DNA from: a virus
IMG/VR virus record: IMGVR_UViG_3300032163_001976
Coordinates: 1-43,643 of that record
Length of the DNA stretch: 43,643 bases
Reading direction: 5' to 3' (one strand)
The stretch's first letter is position 1; the number at the start of each line of letters is the position of its first letter. This document shows positions 22,946-31,968 of this stretch, piece by piece. The notes beneath the pieces were generated by a model, which searched no databases, was not told the origin of the DNA, and saw only the letters and a program-made list of their open reading frames with translations. The position numbers and the translations under genes are program-made.

Positions 22946-25250
22946 TTCAAGACAACTGAGACCTTCCGAACTGGTCGGCCTTCTGAATTCCACCCCCTTG
23001 GGCGAGGTCATCGGGGAGCCGCAGCTCCGGCGCCACCGCATGCAAGCGGGATTCCGGATCGGCGACGGAAAAACGGTGGACCTGTTCCGGTACGTCGCCT
23101 GGCTCGTCTGGGAGCGGCACAATCCTGCGCCGGAGAAACCGCCGCGCGACTATGAGGCGATCAAGGAGGCCGCGCGGGCGCGAAGTGACGCTCTTTCCGA
23201 GGCCGGACGCGACATCGGCGAACTGCCGGACGTGGTGGAGCCGGATCGAAGGGAAAAGGCGAGGACAGATTTCCGGTTCTTCTGCGAGCAGTATTTCCCG
23301 GAGACCTTTCATCTGGAATGGTCGCCCGACCACCTGCGCGTGATTCACAAGATCGAGGAGGCCGTGCTGCACGGCGGGCTGTTTGCGATGGCCATGCCCC
23401 GCGGCAGCGGCAAGACCAGCCTGTGCGAGACGGCCTGCCTGTGGGCGATCCTGTTTGGGCACCGGGAGTTTGTGTGCCTCATCGGGTCAGACGAGAAGTC
23501 GGCGCTGGAGATGCTCGACAGCGTCAAGATGGAACTGGACTCGAACGACTCGCTCCTCGACGATTTCCCCGAAGCGGTCTGTCCGATTCAGAAACTCGAC
23601 GGCATCGCGCATCGCGCCAACGGGCAGCTCTACAACCTGGAGCGCACACACATCGGGTGGACAGCCAAGGAGATCATCCTGCCCACGATACGGCCCACTG
23701 AAACGTGGCGGGTCCGAAACGCGGCCTGGGTCAGGCCCGACGGTCAGACCTTCGCCTCCGGCGCGATCATCCGCGTGGCCGGGATTACAGGCCGAATTCG
23801 CGGGATGAAGTACAAGCGGCCCGATGGTCGCAGCGTTCGCCCGTCACTGGTCGTCATTGACGATCCGCAGACGGACGAGTCCGCGCGGTCGCCCTCGCAA
23901 TGCCAGAATCGGGAGGCCGTCCTCGCCGGCGCCGTGCTCGGACTGGCGGGCCCGGGGCAGAAAATCGCCGGGGTCATGCCCTGCACCGTGATCTCCCGTC
24001 ACGACATGGCCGACAACATCCTCGACCGCGACAAACACCCGGAGTGGCAGGGCGAGCGGACGAAGATGCTCTACGCCTTCCCGAAAAACGACAAGCTGTG
24101 GTCCGAGTACGAGCAGATTCGGTCTGCCGAACTGAAGGCTGAACGCGGCCTGGCGAAGGCGACCGCATTCTACGTGGCCCACAGGGAAGCGATGGACGAA
24201 GGCGCCGTCGTCGCCTGGCCTGCGCGCCACAACCCGGACGAGGCGTCCGCCCTCCAGCACGCCATGAATTTGAAGTATCAGGACGAAGGGGCTTTCTTCG
24301 CCGAGTACCAGAATGAGCCTATGGATGCCGTCATCGAGGACGGCATGCTCACCGCCGACCAGATCGCCGGGAAGACCAACGGCATGGAGCGAGGAATTCT
24401 CTCCATCGGCTGCACGCATCTGACCGCCTTCATCGACGTGCAGCAGAAGCTCCTTTTCTGGGTCGTGACGGCGTGGGACGACGAGTTCACGGGGTTCGTG
24501 GCGGACTACGGCGCGTGGCCTGACCCTGGGAAAGGCTATTTTACGCTGCGCGACACGCGGCGCACGCTGGAGCGCGCAGCGCCCAGAGCGGGGATGGAAG
24601 GCGCGATCTACGCCGGCTTGGAAAATCTGACGGATGTCATCCTCGGCAGGGAATGGCGCCGCGACGACGGCGCGATGATGCGCGTGGAACGTTGCCTCAT
24701 TGACGCCAACTGGGGACAGAGCACCGACGTGGTGTACCAGTTCTGCCGGCAGAGCCGGTTCGCCCCTATCCTGCTGCCGAGCCATGGGAAGTACGTCGGT
24801 GCCAGCAGCGTTCCGTTCTCCGAATACACCCGGAAGAAGGGAGAGCGAGTCGGCCATAACTGGCGCATCCCCAGCGTTAAAGGCAAGCGCGCTGTGCGCC
24901 ACGTCGTCTATGACACAAATTTCTGGAAGTCCTTTATCCACGCGCGACTGGCCGTCCCGATGGGCGATCCGGGCTGTCTGTCCCTCTTCGGCCGCAACCC
25001 GGAAATACACCGGCTCTTCTCCGAGCACCTGACGGCCGAGTACAAGGTCCGCACCGAAGGCCGTGGGCGCGTGGTGGACGAATGGAAGGCCAAGCCAAAT
25101 CAACTCGACAACCACTGGCTCGACGGAATCGTCGGCTGCGCCGTGGCGGCGTCAGTTCAGGGAGTCTCGTTGCCCGGCACCCAGGAGAAAGCCGCGCGAC
25201 CGAACCGCCCCATTCGCTTGAGCGAGTTGAGAAACCATAGGAGGCAATAG
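22935..25250 (+). CDS. terL: Terminase large subunit
   Basis: This 771-residue protein packages DNA into the prohead. The N-terminal 60 residues resemble the preceding small protein. The ATPase has Walker A MPRGSGKTS (about 155-162) and Walker B LVVIDDPQTD (about 305). The nuclease domain starts with AFIDVQQKLLFWVV (about 498) and ends with DNHWLDGIVGCAVAAS. GTG 22935 is preferred, with GGGAGAG upstream; ATG 22911 is possible. The length exceeds most TerL proteins (450-650), mainly because of the added N-terminal domain. Confidence 0.9.
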   Translation: MAIDSRQLRPSELVGLLNSTPLGEVIGEPQLRRHRMQAGFRIGDGKTVDLFRYVAWLVWERHNPAPEKPPRDYEAIKEAARARSDALSEAGRDIGELPDVVEPDRREKARTDFRFFCEQYFPETFHLEWSPDHLRVIHKIEEAVLHGGLFAMAMPRGSGKTSLCETACLWAILFGHREFVCLIGSDEKSALEMLDSVKMELDSNDSLLDDFPEAVCPIQKLDGIAHRANGQLYNLERTHIGWTAKEIILPTIRPTETWRVRNAAWVRPDGQTFASGAIIRVAGITGRIRGMKYKRPDGRSVRPSLVVIDDPQTDESARSPSQCQNREAVLAGAVLGLAGPGQKIAGVMPCTVISRHDMADNILDRDKHPEWQGERTKMLYAFPKNDKLWSEYEQIRSAELKAERGLAKATAFYVAHREAMDEGAVVAWPARHNPDEASALQHAMNLKYQDEGAFFAEYQNEPMDAVIEDGMLTADQIAGKTNGMERGILSIGCTHLTAFIDVQQKLLFWVVTAWDDEFTGFVADYGAWPDPGKGYFTLRDTRRTLERAAPRAGMEGAIYAGLENLTDVILGREWRRDDGAMMRVERCLIDANWGQSTDVVYQFCRQSRFAPILLPSHGKYVGASSVPFSEYTRKKGERVGHNWRIPSVKGKRAVRHVVYDTNFWKSFIHARLAVPMGDPGCLSLFGRNPEIHRLFSEHLTAEYKVRTEGRGRVVDEWKAKPNQLDNHWLDGIVGCAVAASVQGVSLPGTQEKAARPNRPIRLSELRNHRRQ

Positions 25251-25454
25251 ATGAAGCAGGAAACGGCCGACGAGACGCCTGTGTCCCGCGAGACGGGGCA
25301 GACGGACAAACGCGGACTGGAATGCCCGAAGTGCGGATGCCGGCATTTCCGAGTGCTTCACACGCGTTCCGTCACACCCAGCCGCATCCGGCGCAGGCGC
25401 GAGTGCCGCAACTGCGGGCGCCGGGTCACGACGTATGAGCGATTCTCCATGTAG
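25251..25454 (+). CDS. NrdR-type zinc ribbon protein without ATP-cone
   Basis: The 67-residue protein contains CPKCGCRHFRVLHTR, then RIRRRRECRNCGRRVTTYERF, which is the N-terminal zinc-ribbon of NrdR (Cx2C...Cx2C plus the RRRREC...TTYERF signature). NrdR's ATP-cone domain is absent. It lies directly after terL. It may bind NrdR boxes and perturb host ribonucleotide reductase control, or be recruited as a general DNA-binding ribbon. Confidence 0.8.
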   Translation: MKQETADETPVSRETGQTDKRGLECPKCGCRHFRVLHTRSVTPSRIRRRRECRNCGRRVTTYERFSM

Positions 25455-25504
25455 TTTCTCCACCTCTGCCCGCCGCAGCCAGGCGAAACTCAGGAGATGA
25501 GGCG

Positions 25505-25526
25505 GGTACTACGGGCGTACCTTTTT
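25505..25526 (+). terminator. Short hairpin with T5 tail after the zinc-ribbon gene
   Basis: GGTAC (25505-25509) pairs with GTACC (25517-25521), followed at once by TTTTT. The stem is only 5 bp, so it may be partial. It sits in a 195-base gap that separates the terminase genes from the head operon. Confidence 0.45.
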
Positions 25527-25603
25527 GCGTCCCCCATGCTACCGGTGTAACGAGTTTTCCTTCCGCCCGGATTTTCCGTTTCGCCTTGCTTTCCGCTGCA
25601 TAT

Positions 25604-25629
25604 GTTCACAGTAAGAGGACAGTGTGAAC
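25604..25629. promoter_or_regulatory. Dyad GTTCACA-N12-TGTGAAC upstream of the head operon
   Basis: Perfect 7-base inverted arms lie 21-46 bases before the ATG at 25650. The half-site TGTGAAC also occurs in the paired palindromes at 16566-16631, so one regulator may bind both places. No clear -35/-10 pair is seen beside it. Confidence 0.45.
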
Positions 25630-25649
25630 GCCGATTCATCGGGAGCGAC

Positions 25650-25847
25650 ATGGCCAAGGAAACGCAGGATGCAATTTCTCAGAATCTCCAGGGGCCTTCG
25701 GAAGCATCCGGCGACGGCCAGGCCATGCGCCAGCACAACCTGCGCGACCAGGTCGTGGCGGACCGGTACCTGAGTTCCCGCGACGCCACGCGGCGCAGGC
25801 GCCGTGGCTTGAACCTCGCAAAACTGTCTCCTCCAGGAGCCGTCTGA
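25650..25847 (+). CDS. Small protein preceding the portal (65 aa)
   Basis: ATG 25650 follows GGGAG. Basic, with an end (NLRDQVVADRYLSSRDATRRRRRGL, read in parts) rich in Arg and a final LNLAKLSPPGAV. In lambda-like phages this slot holds a small head-tail joining protein (gpW), but I see no gpW motif. It overlaps the portal gene by one base. Confidence 0.65.
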   Translation: MAKETQDAISQNLQGPSEASGDGQAMRQHNLRDQVVADRYLSSRDATRRRRRGLNLAKLSPPGAV

Positions 25848-27430
25848 TGGTCGTTGCTGCCGACAAACGAAGGCCGACGCATTTGAGCGCCATGCGCTCA
25901 CAGGGCCGCCGCGCCGTGCTCGTCCGCCGCCCGTCGTTGCGCGGGCGCGACTCTGCCCACCGAAGCCTCGGCGAAGGCGGGTGGCCAGCGGTGCGCGCCC
26001 GGTTCGATTCGGCCGCAACGACCGAGGACAACCGCCGGCACTGGATCAATGCGGACGCGCTTTCCGCCGATGCCGCCACAAACATCCAGGTGCGTCGGAC
26101 GCTCCGCAACCGCGCCCGGTACGAGGTCGCCAATAACTCCTATGCGCGGGGCATGGTGCTGACGTTGGCCAACGACACCATCGGCACGGGGCCGAGGCTC
26201 CAGATGCTGACCGCGAGGAATTCCCTCAACCGCGAAATCGAGCAGGAATTCGGTTACTGGGCCGATGAAGTGTCGCTGCCGGAGAAATTGCGGACGATGC
26301 GCATGGCCAGGTGCCAGGACGGGGAAGCGTTCGCCATTCTCGTCAACAATCCGGTTCTGGATCACCCGGTGAAGCTCGACTTGCGCCTTATCGAGGCCGA
26401 CCAGGTCGCCAGCCCTTTCGGGTATCTGGTCGAGAATCAGGAAGTCGACGGGATCATCCTCGACTCGCACGGGAACCCGGAAACATACCAGGTTCTGCGC
26501 AACCATCCGGGCGGAATGGTGTGGTATCTGGTGAACCAGTTTCTGACGATCCCGGCCTCGCACATGATCCACGTCTTCCGGCAGGAGCGTCCCGGCCAGC
26601 ACCGGGGAATCCCAGAGATTACTCCGGCCCTGCCGCTGTTCGCTCAACTGCGGCGGTTCACCTTGGCGGTGCTGGCCGCCGCTGAAGCCGCCGCAGACTT
26701 CGCCGGCATCCTTTACACCGATGCCCCCGCGAATGGAGAAGCCGATTCCGTCGAACCGATGGACCTGATCGAGCTGGAGCGCAACATGCTCCTGACGATG
26801 CCCGGCGGCTGGAAGATGAGCCAGGTCGAGCCGATGCAGCCGGCGACGACCTACGCGGAGTTCAAGAAGGAAATCCTGAACGAGATCGCCCGTTGTCTCA
26901 ACATGCCCTACAACGTCGCGGCCAACAATTCTTCGGGCTACAACTACGCCTCCGGCAGGCTCGACCACCAGGTCTATTACAAAGCCATTCGCGTGGACCA
27001 GGACTTCTTCGCGGCGAAGGTGCTCGACCGGATCCTGGCGGCGTGGCTCTGGGAGTATGTCCTCGTTCGCCAGGGCTACCCACGATACGGGCTGCCGACG
27101 GAGACAGCGTACGGCGCGGGTCGCCTGCCGGCGCACCAGTGGTTCTGGGACGGGCAGGAGCACGTGGACCCGGCGAAAGAGGCCAATGCTCAGGCGACCC
27201 GCCTGAAAAACTACACCACCACGCTGGCGCAGGAATACGCGCGCCAGGGGAAGGATTGGGAATCCGAGCTTCGCCAGCGCGCGCGGGAAAAGGACCTCAT
27301 GGAGCAACTCGGCCTCGATGACCCCTACGTCTCGGAACGCGAGACGCTGACCGGCCCGGCGCCGGCGGAAAAGAAGCCCGTGGGGCCCGGCCCCGAAGCG
27401 GCGCTGGCGGTCGATTCGGAGGACGAGTGA
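25847..27430 (+). CDS. Portal protein, lambda gpB family
   Basis: A 527-residue protein. Typical lambda-portal segments appear: RARYEVANNSYARGMVLTLA, the GTGP motif, LIEADQV, IPASHMIHVFR, RRFTLAVLAAAEAA in the long stem helix, and NMPYNVAANNSSGYNYASGR. It forms the dodecameric DNA gate at the capsid vertex and docks the terminase. Its first 50 residues are basic and probably disordered. It overlaps the next gene by GTGA. Confidence 0.92.
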   Translation: MVVAADKRRPTHLSAMRSQGRRAVLVRRPSLRGRDSAHRSLGEGGWPAVRARFDSAATTEDNRRHWINADALSADAATNIQVRRTLRNRARYEVANNSYARGMVLTLANDTIGTGPRLQMLTARNSLNREIEQEFGYWADEVSLPEKLRTMRMARCQDGEAFAILVNNPVLDHPVKLDLRLIEADQVASPFGYLVENQEVDGIILDSHGNPETYQVLRNHPGGMVWYLVNQFLTIPASHMIHVFRQERPGQHRGIPEITPALPLFAQLRRFTLAVLAAAEAAADFAGILYTDAPANGEADSVEPMDLIELERNMLLTMPGGWKMSQVEPMQPATTYAEFKKEILNEIARCLNMPYNVAANNSSGYNYASGRLDHQVYYKAIRVDQDFFAAKVLDRILAAWLWEYVLVRQGYPRYGLPTETAYGAGRLPAHQWFWDGQEHVDPAKEANAQATRLKNYTTTLAQEYARQGKDWESELRQRAREKDLMEQLGLDDPYVSERETLTGPAPAEKKPVGPGPEAALAVDSEDE

Positions 27431-29622
27431 AGGAAGAAACCCTGAGAATCGAAGCGATTGCCAAGCCGGACGGAAAGACATCTTTCCGCGTTATCGGCTT
27501 GGCCTATAACGGGGGCAAGATGTCGCTCCCCGGCTGGCGGCATCAGGTCGTGGTGGACCTGTCGGGCCTGGAGGTCCCAGAAAACTCGGTGCCGCTGCTG
27601 GCCAATCACGAGAACCGGACCGGAAGCCGAATCGGACTGGTGAAGCCGCGAATGGAGGACGGCGCCCTTCACATCGAGGGCGAAATCCTTTCTTCGAGCG
27701 GAGTCGCCGGCGGGATCGTCGAGCAAGCACAAGCCGGAGCCGAATGGCAGCTTTCCATCGGGGCGGACGTGCTCGATTCGGAGCTTGTGCCTGGCCAGCG
27801 GCTCGTGAACGGCCAGATGCAGCAAGGACCGTTCTTCCACGTGAAGAAAGCAGTGCTCAGGGAAGTATCCGTAGTGGCCGTCGGGGCCGACGGCGGGACG
27901 CATATGCGGCTGGCGGCGAAGTTCGTTTTGTATGCCCGCCTTGACGGGCAAGGAGGAGAGACGATGGAGTTCGATAAGTGGCTCGAAGCGAAGGGCATTG
28001 ACCCGAAGACGCTCGATGATGAGAAGCGGGCGCAGTTGACGACGGAGTTCGAGAAAGAGTCTGAGACGCCTCGGCAAGACGTGGCGAACACGCCCCCGCC
28101 CAGGCCGCCGAAGCCGCACGTCCCGAAGCAGGAGCCCGCCCCGGCGGGCAAGCCGGCGATGCCGTCGCCTGCGCCGGCCCCGCGCATGCCGAGCAAGCCT
28201 TCAGCGCCGCCGGCCCAGCCGCCCAATGCTCCGCAAGACCCGGCGCAGCCCAGTGCCGGCGCCGAAGGCAGCACGCCGTCGAAAGCGCGCGTGGAAGCCG
28301 AGAAGGCGGTGAAGGCCGAGCGTGACCGCGTCGCGGCGATCCAGGAAATCTGCGCCGGCGAATACCCGCAGATCGAGCGCGAGGCCATCAAGGCCGGATG
28401 GGACCGCGAGCAGACCAGCCAGAAGGTCCTGAAAGCCATGCGGGGCGACCGGCCCCAGGCGGACGCCGACCTCTCGATCAACCGCGACCAGGGCCGGGAG
28501 CACGAGACGCACGTCATCGAGGCGGCGCTCTGTCTCCGAGCGGGCATCTCCGAGGACACGCTCCTGAAGACCTACGGCGAGCCGGTCCTCGAGGCCGCGT
28601 GGGGCAACCGCGACATGAGCATCCAGCAGTTCTTCGTCGAGTGCGCCCGGATCGAGGGGAAGACCCTCCCGCGCTCCTTCAGCAACGACTCCATCCGCGC
28701 GGCGTTCTCGACCCTGTCCGTGCCGGGCATCCTCAACAACGTGGCGAACAAGCGGCTGATGAAGAGCTTCGCCGCGCAGCCGATCGCCGCCACGCAGCTC
28801 TGCTCGGAAGGCGAGTTGAACGACTTCAAGGAGTCCCAGCGCTACCGCCTGACCGACGTGGGCGACCTGGAGCCGGTCGCGCAGGACGGCGAGCTCAAGC
28901 ACGGCAGCCAGAAGGAGGAGAAGGCCACCAACCAGCTCGGCACCTTCGGGAAGCTTTTCACCCTCACGCGCCAGATGATCTACAACGACGACCTCGGCGC
29001 GTTCCTGAAGGTGCCCGAAGGGATGGGCGCCAGGGCCGCTCGGAAGATCGACCAACTCTTCTTCACCCGGCTCCTGCTCAACGAGAATATGGGCGACGAG
29101 TTCGCTCTCTTCAGCACGCAGCACGGCAACTACCAGGAAGGCGCCGACTCGGCGCTCGCCGGCGACTCGCTCGCGCAGGCGGTGCAGATGTTCCTCGACC
29201 AGACCGACGCGGACAAGCAGCCGATCAACGTCTCGCCCAAGTTCCTGCTCGTGCCGACGGCTCTCAAGATGACCGGGCGGGAACTCCTGCGCAGCACGAT
29301 GTTCATCGCGGTCGGCAGCACCAACAAGCAGCGCATCCCGACGTACAACGCGCTGGCCGAGGAGGAGATCACCGTCCTCGCCAGCCCGTACCTGTCGAAC
29401 AAGAATTACACCGGCGCCTCGTCGAAGGCGTGGTATCTCTTCGCCGACCCGGCCATCGTGGACACGTTCGAGATCGGCTACCTCAAGGGCCGCCGCACCC
29501 CGACCGTCGAGCGCGGTGAAACGGACTTCGACACGCTGGGGATAAAGTTCCGGGTGTACTTCGATCTGGGCGTGCGCGAGCAGGACTACCGCGGGATGCT
29601 GAAGTTCAAAGGCGAGGCGTAA
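27427..29622 (+). CDS. Prohead protease fused to major capsid protein
   Basis: This 731-residue protein joins parts that are usually separate. Residues 1-175 resemble an HK97-type prohead protease, with LLANHEN carrying the His, WQLSIGADV carrying the Ser, and LREVSVVAVGADGG. Residues 180-300 are a Pro/Ala-rich then charged helical linker, a likely scaffold or delta region. Residues about 390-731 are the capsid subunit, beginning near IRAAFSTLSVPG and ending RVYFDLGVREQDYRG. The protease would cut itself and the linker away on maturation. No internal ribosome site with a start was evident at the junction. Confidence 0.85.
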   Translation: MKEETLRIEAIAKPDGKTSFRVIGLAYNGGKMSLPGWRHQVVVDLSGLEVPENSVPLLANHENRTGSRIGLVKPRMEDGALHIEGEILSSSGVAGGIVEQAQAGAEWQLSIGADVLDSELVPGQRLVNGQMQQGPFFHVKKAVLREVSVVAVGADGGTHMRLAAKFVLYARLDGQGGETMEFDKWLEAKGIDPKTLDDEKRAQLTTEFEKESETPRQDVANTPPPRPPKPHVPKQEPAPAGKPAMPSPAPAPRMPSKPSAPPAQPPNAPQDPAQPSAGAEGSTPSKARVEAEKAVKAERDRVAAIQEICAGEYPQIEREAIKAGWDREQTSQKVLKAMRGDRPQADADLSINRDQGREHETHVIEAALCLRAGISEDTLLKTYGEPVLEAAWGNRDMSIQQFFVECARIEGKTLPRSFSNDSIRAAFSTLSVPGILNNVANKRLMKSFAAQPIAATQLCSEGELNDFKESQRYRLTDVGDLEPVAQDGELKHGSQKEEKATNQLGTFGKLFTLTRQMIYNDDLGAFLKVPEGMGARAARKIDQLFFTRLLLNENMGDEFALFSTQHGNYQEGADSALAGDSLAQAVQMFLDQTDADKQPINVSPKFLLVPTALKMTGRELLRSTMFIAVGSTNKQRIPTYNALAEEEITVLASPYLSNKNYTGASSKAWYLFADPAIVDTFEIGYLKGRRTPTVERGETDFDTLGIKFRVYFDLGVREQDYRGMLKFKGEA

Positions 29623-29680
29623 CGCTCGGCTCACGGTTGACCGGATCACAGGACAATAGTTTCCAGACAGGAGGCGCGAC

Positions 29681-30034
29681 ATGACGGTTCCATATGTGCA
29701 GGACGACGATGTTATCGACTTCACCCCCGACGCGGACACGCCCGCAGGCTCCGTGGTGGTCCTCGGCGACCTGGTGGGCGTCACGAAGTTGGACATCCGT
29801 GCCGGCAAACTCGGCGCTGTGGCAGTCGAGGGCATCTTCGACTTCCCGAAGGCGGCAGGCGTGGGAAGCGGGATCGCCGCCGGCACGAAGTTGTACTGGA
29901 ACGCCACCGCCGGCGTGGCCACGGCCAGCGCCAACGACGGCGGAACGCCACCCGTGAATTACCCGTACATCGGCAAGGCCACGGCAGCGGCGGCCGACGG
30001 CGATGCGACCGTTCGCACGAGGCTGTGCCCGTAA
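29681..30034 (+). CDS. Capsid decoration protein, DUF2190-like
   Basis: The 117-residue beta-rich protein has DUF2190 features: VIDFTPDADTPAGSVVVLGDLVGV, a central GAVAVEGIFDFPKA and GTKLYWNATAGVAT, then IGKATAAAADGDATVRTRL. DUF2190 proteins coat capsids or stabilise them. Its place directly after the capsid gene supports this. GGAGG precedes ATG. Confidence 0.82.
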   Translation: MTVPYVQDDDVIDFTPDADTPAGSVVVLGDLVGVTKLDIRAGKLGAVAVEGIFDFPKAAGVGSGIAAGTKLYWNATAGVATASANDGGTPPVNYPYIGKATAAAADGDATVRTRLCP

Positions 30035-30409
30035 GTGGCTGATCTCCTGGAAGACTCCAGCGCGTGGCTGGCCGGCATGAACCGCCGTTATCGGGGCCGG
30101 TCGGTGGTTTATGCGCGGGCCGGCACGTCAGCCGAAGTGACCGCCACGGTCGGAAAGACGGCGTTTGAGGTGCCGAGCGACTACGGTATTCCGGAAACGC
30201 TGGAAACTCGTGACTACCTCATCGCCGTCTCCGACCTGGCGGCATTTGGAGAGCCGGCGCCCGGCGACCAGGTACAGGAAACGTTGAACGGTCAGGTGGA
30301 AATCTTCGAGGTCATGGCACCGGCGAGCCAGCCGCACTTCGTGTTCAGCGATCCGTACCGGCAAACGTTTCGCATCCACACCAAGCATGTGGGGACTTGT
30401 CCTCCATAG
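30035..30409 (+). CDS. Probable head-completion / head-tail joining protein
   Basis: A 124-residue protein from a GTG immediately after the preceding stop. It opens with a helix (DLLEDSSAWLAGMNRRYRG) and continues with strands (VVYARAG, AEVTATVGKTAFEV, GDQVQETLNGQVEIFEVM). Position between decoration and neck genes, size and beta content fit a neck protein; there is no diagnostic motif. Confidence 0.6.
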   Translation: MADLLEDSSAWLAGMNRRYRGRSVVYARAGTSAEVTATVGKTAFEVPSDYGIPETLETRDYLIAVSDLAAFGEPAPGDQVQETLNGQVEIFEVMAPASQPHFVFSDPYRQTFRIHTKHVGTCPP

Positions 30410-30430
30410 CTTCAGCGAAGGCAGGACTGA

Positions 30431-30658
30431 ATGATGAGCGTTGAAACCGAGCAGTACAAGGAAATCTGCAAGGGCGAATTTGCCGCTGTCCACGGGAAAC
30501 TCGACAAGCTCGACGAGGCGATTCGTGGCAATGGCAAGCCGGGGATTCAAACGCGCCTCGACCGGCTGGAACGGTTCCAGCACTTCATCTGGTTCATCTG
30601 CGGCGCGGCGGTCAGCGCGGGGATAGTAGAGGCGGTTCACTGGATTGGAGGGAGATGA
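30431..30658 (+). CDS. Small membrane protein with coiled-coil start (75 aa)
   Basis: A charged helix (EQYKEICKGEFAAVHGKLDKLDEAI) is followed by RLDRLERFQHFIWF and one membrane segment (FICGAAVSAGIVEAVHW). This resembles XhlA-like hemolysin/holin accessory proteins by topology. A second ATG lies three bases downstream. It overlaps its follower by ATGA. Confidence 0.6.
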   Translation: MMSVETEQYKEICKGEFAAVHGKLDKLDEAIRGNGKPGIQTRLDRLERFQHFIWFICGAAVSAGIVEAVHWIGGR

Positions 30659-31077
30659 TGCACGCGGTTGTCCAGGTCGCACAGGCCGTGACGGATGCGC
30701 TCAATTCGCACGAATTCTCGATGCCGTTCACGGCGCAGCGGATGGCGCTGCCAGCGTTCACGCTGGAGGAGATGAGCGCACTTCACGTGACGGTGGTGCC
30801 GCGCGAGATCGTCAGCGCCGTCTTCGACCGCGCGAACGATGAAGACGAGATCAAGGTCGACGTGGGCGTTCAGAAGAGAGTCGCGTCGGCCGCCGTGGAG
30901 GACGTTGACCCGCTTCTCTCGCTCGTCCAGGAAATCGCCGACTTCCTCAACCGGCAGGAAATGGGCGATGCGATGTGGAAGAAGACCGAGAACAAGCCGG
31001 TGTACGTGCCGGAGCATCTGCGGGAGAAACAGCAGTTCACGAGCGTGCTGACGGTCACTTACAAGGTGGTGCGTTAA
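30655..31077 (+). CDS. Tail completion-type protein (140 aa)
   Basis: It starts AVVQVAQAVTDALNSHEFS and has beta segments (LHVTVVPREIVSAVF, EIKVDVGVQKRV) with a C-terminal strand (FTSVLTVTYKVVR). This matches the general pattern of tail terminator or completion proteins (gpU-like): helix, acidic strand, VDVGVQ. The assignment rests on gene order (before an HK97 gp10-like gene) as much as on sequence. It overlaps the next gene by one base. Confidence 0.55.
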   Translation: MMHAVVQVAQAVTDALNSHEFSMPFTAQRMALPAFTLEEMSALHVTVVPREIVSAVFDRANDEDEIKVDVGVQKRVASAAVEDVDPLLSLVQEIADFLNRQEMGDAMWKKTENKPVYVPEHLREKQQFTSVLTVTYKVVR

Positions 31078-31469
31078 TGATCGGCGCGACGGTCAAGACG
31101 ATGTTCGACAGCCTGACGGTCCAGCGCAAGGCGGCCGACGGCAATATTCAGGCGCTTGAACATGCCGCTGCCGCGATCCGGTTGACGGCCCGGCGCAGCA
31201 TCCGGCGGAGCGACAAGTACAGCGATCCGGGCACGCCGCCGAATACCCGCAAGGGCCAACTGCGGGAGGCGATCCTCTACGCCGTGGAGAAAGAAAACGC
31301 CTCGGCAGTGATTGGGCCGACTTATGAGGCGGTCGGCGTCAGCGCGACTGCGCACGAATTCGGCGGCGAGTACATGGGGTCCCATTACCCAGTGCGTGCG
31401 TTCATGGGGCCGGCGCTTGAGGCGATCCGGCCCCGTTTGCCGGAGTTCTGGCTGGCTTCGGTGAAATGA
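31077..31469 (+). CDS. HK97 gp10-like neck/tail component
   Basis: This 130-residue protein has a basic helical beginning (LEHAAAAIRLTARRSIRRSD), then SDPGTPPNTRKGQLREAILYAV and an end typical of gp10-like proteins: ATAHEFGGEYMGSHYPVRAFMGPALE. Such proteins connect neck and tail. Gene order (tail completion before, tail tube after) agrees. Confidence 0.75.
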   Translation: MIGATVKTMFDSLTVQRKAADGNIQALEHAAAAIRLTARRSIRRSDKYSDPGTPPNTRKGQLREAILYAVEKENASAVIGPTYEAVGVSATAHEFGGEYMGSHYPVRAFMGPALEAIRPRLPEFWLASVK

Positions 31470-31506
31470 CGGAAGGCCCTGACATCCACAGAACGGAGAT
31501 GGCGAC

Positions 31507-31968
31507 ATGAGCGTTCGCACAGGCATGCAGGCAAAGCTGTACTACAAGGTCGGCGGCGTGGCCGCCCAAGGCAACTGGGTGGAACTCACCGACATCAAGG
31601 ACAACACCCTGAACCTCGAGAAAGGCGAGGCGGACGTGACCACGCGCGCGAACTCCGGCTGGAAGGCGACCGTGGGCGCCGCGAAATCCGGCGCAGTGGA
31701 GTTCGAGATGGTCTGGAACCCCGATGACGCGGGGTTCACGGCGCTCTGCAACGCCTTCATCGGCGACAGCGTGATCGGGCTGGCGGTTCTCGACGGGCCG
31801 AAAGAGACGGGCACCGGCCTCGTGGCCGACTTCGCCGTCACCAAGTTCGCACGCAACGAGAAGCTGGAGGAGGCTCTAACGGCCAACGTGGCCTGTAAGC
31901 CCACATATTCGGCGACGGCACCCGTCTGGATGGTGGCCGGCACGCCCGCCCTCGGCGGCGGAACGTAA
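31507..31968 (+). CDS. Major tail tube protein
   Basis: A 153-residue, beta-rich protein: AKLYYKVGG, WVELTDIKDNTLNLEKGEAD, VTTRANSGWKATVGAAKSG, VEFEMVWNPDDAGFTAL. The strand order and the loop TTRANSGW resemble siphovirus tail tube subunits. It is followed, after the inserted toxin-antitoxin pair, by the tail assembly chaperone and tape measure, the canonical order. Confidence 0.78.
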   Translation: MSVRTGMQAKLYYKVGGVAAQGNWVELTDIKDNTLNLEKGEADVTTRANSGWKATVGAAKSGAVEFEMVWNPDDAGFTALCNAFIGDSVIGLAVLDGPKETGTGLVADFAVTKFARNEKLEEALTANVACKPTYSATAPVWMVAGTPALGGGT

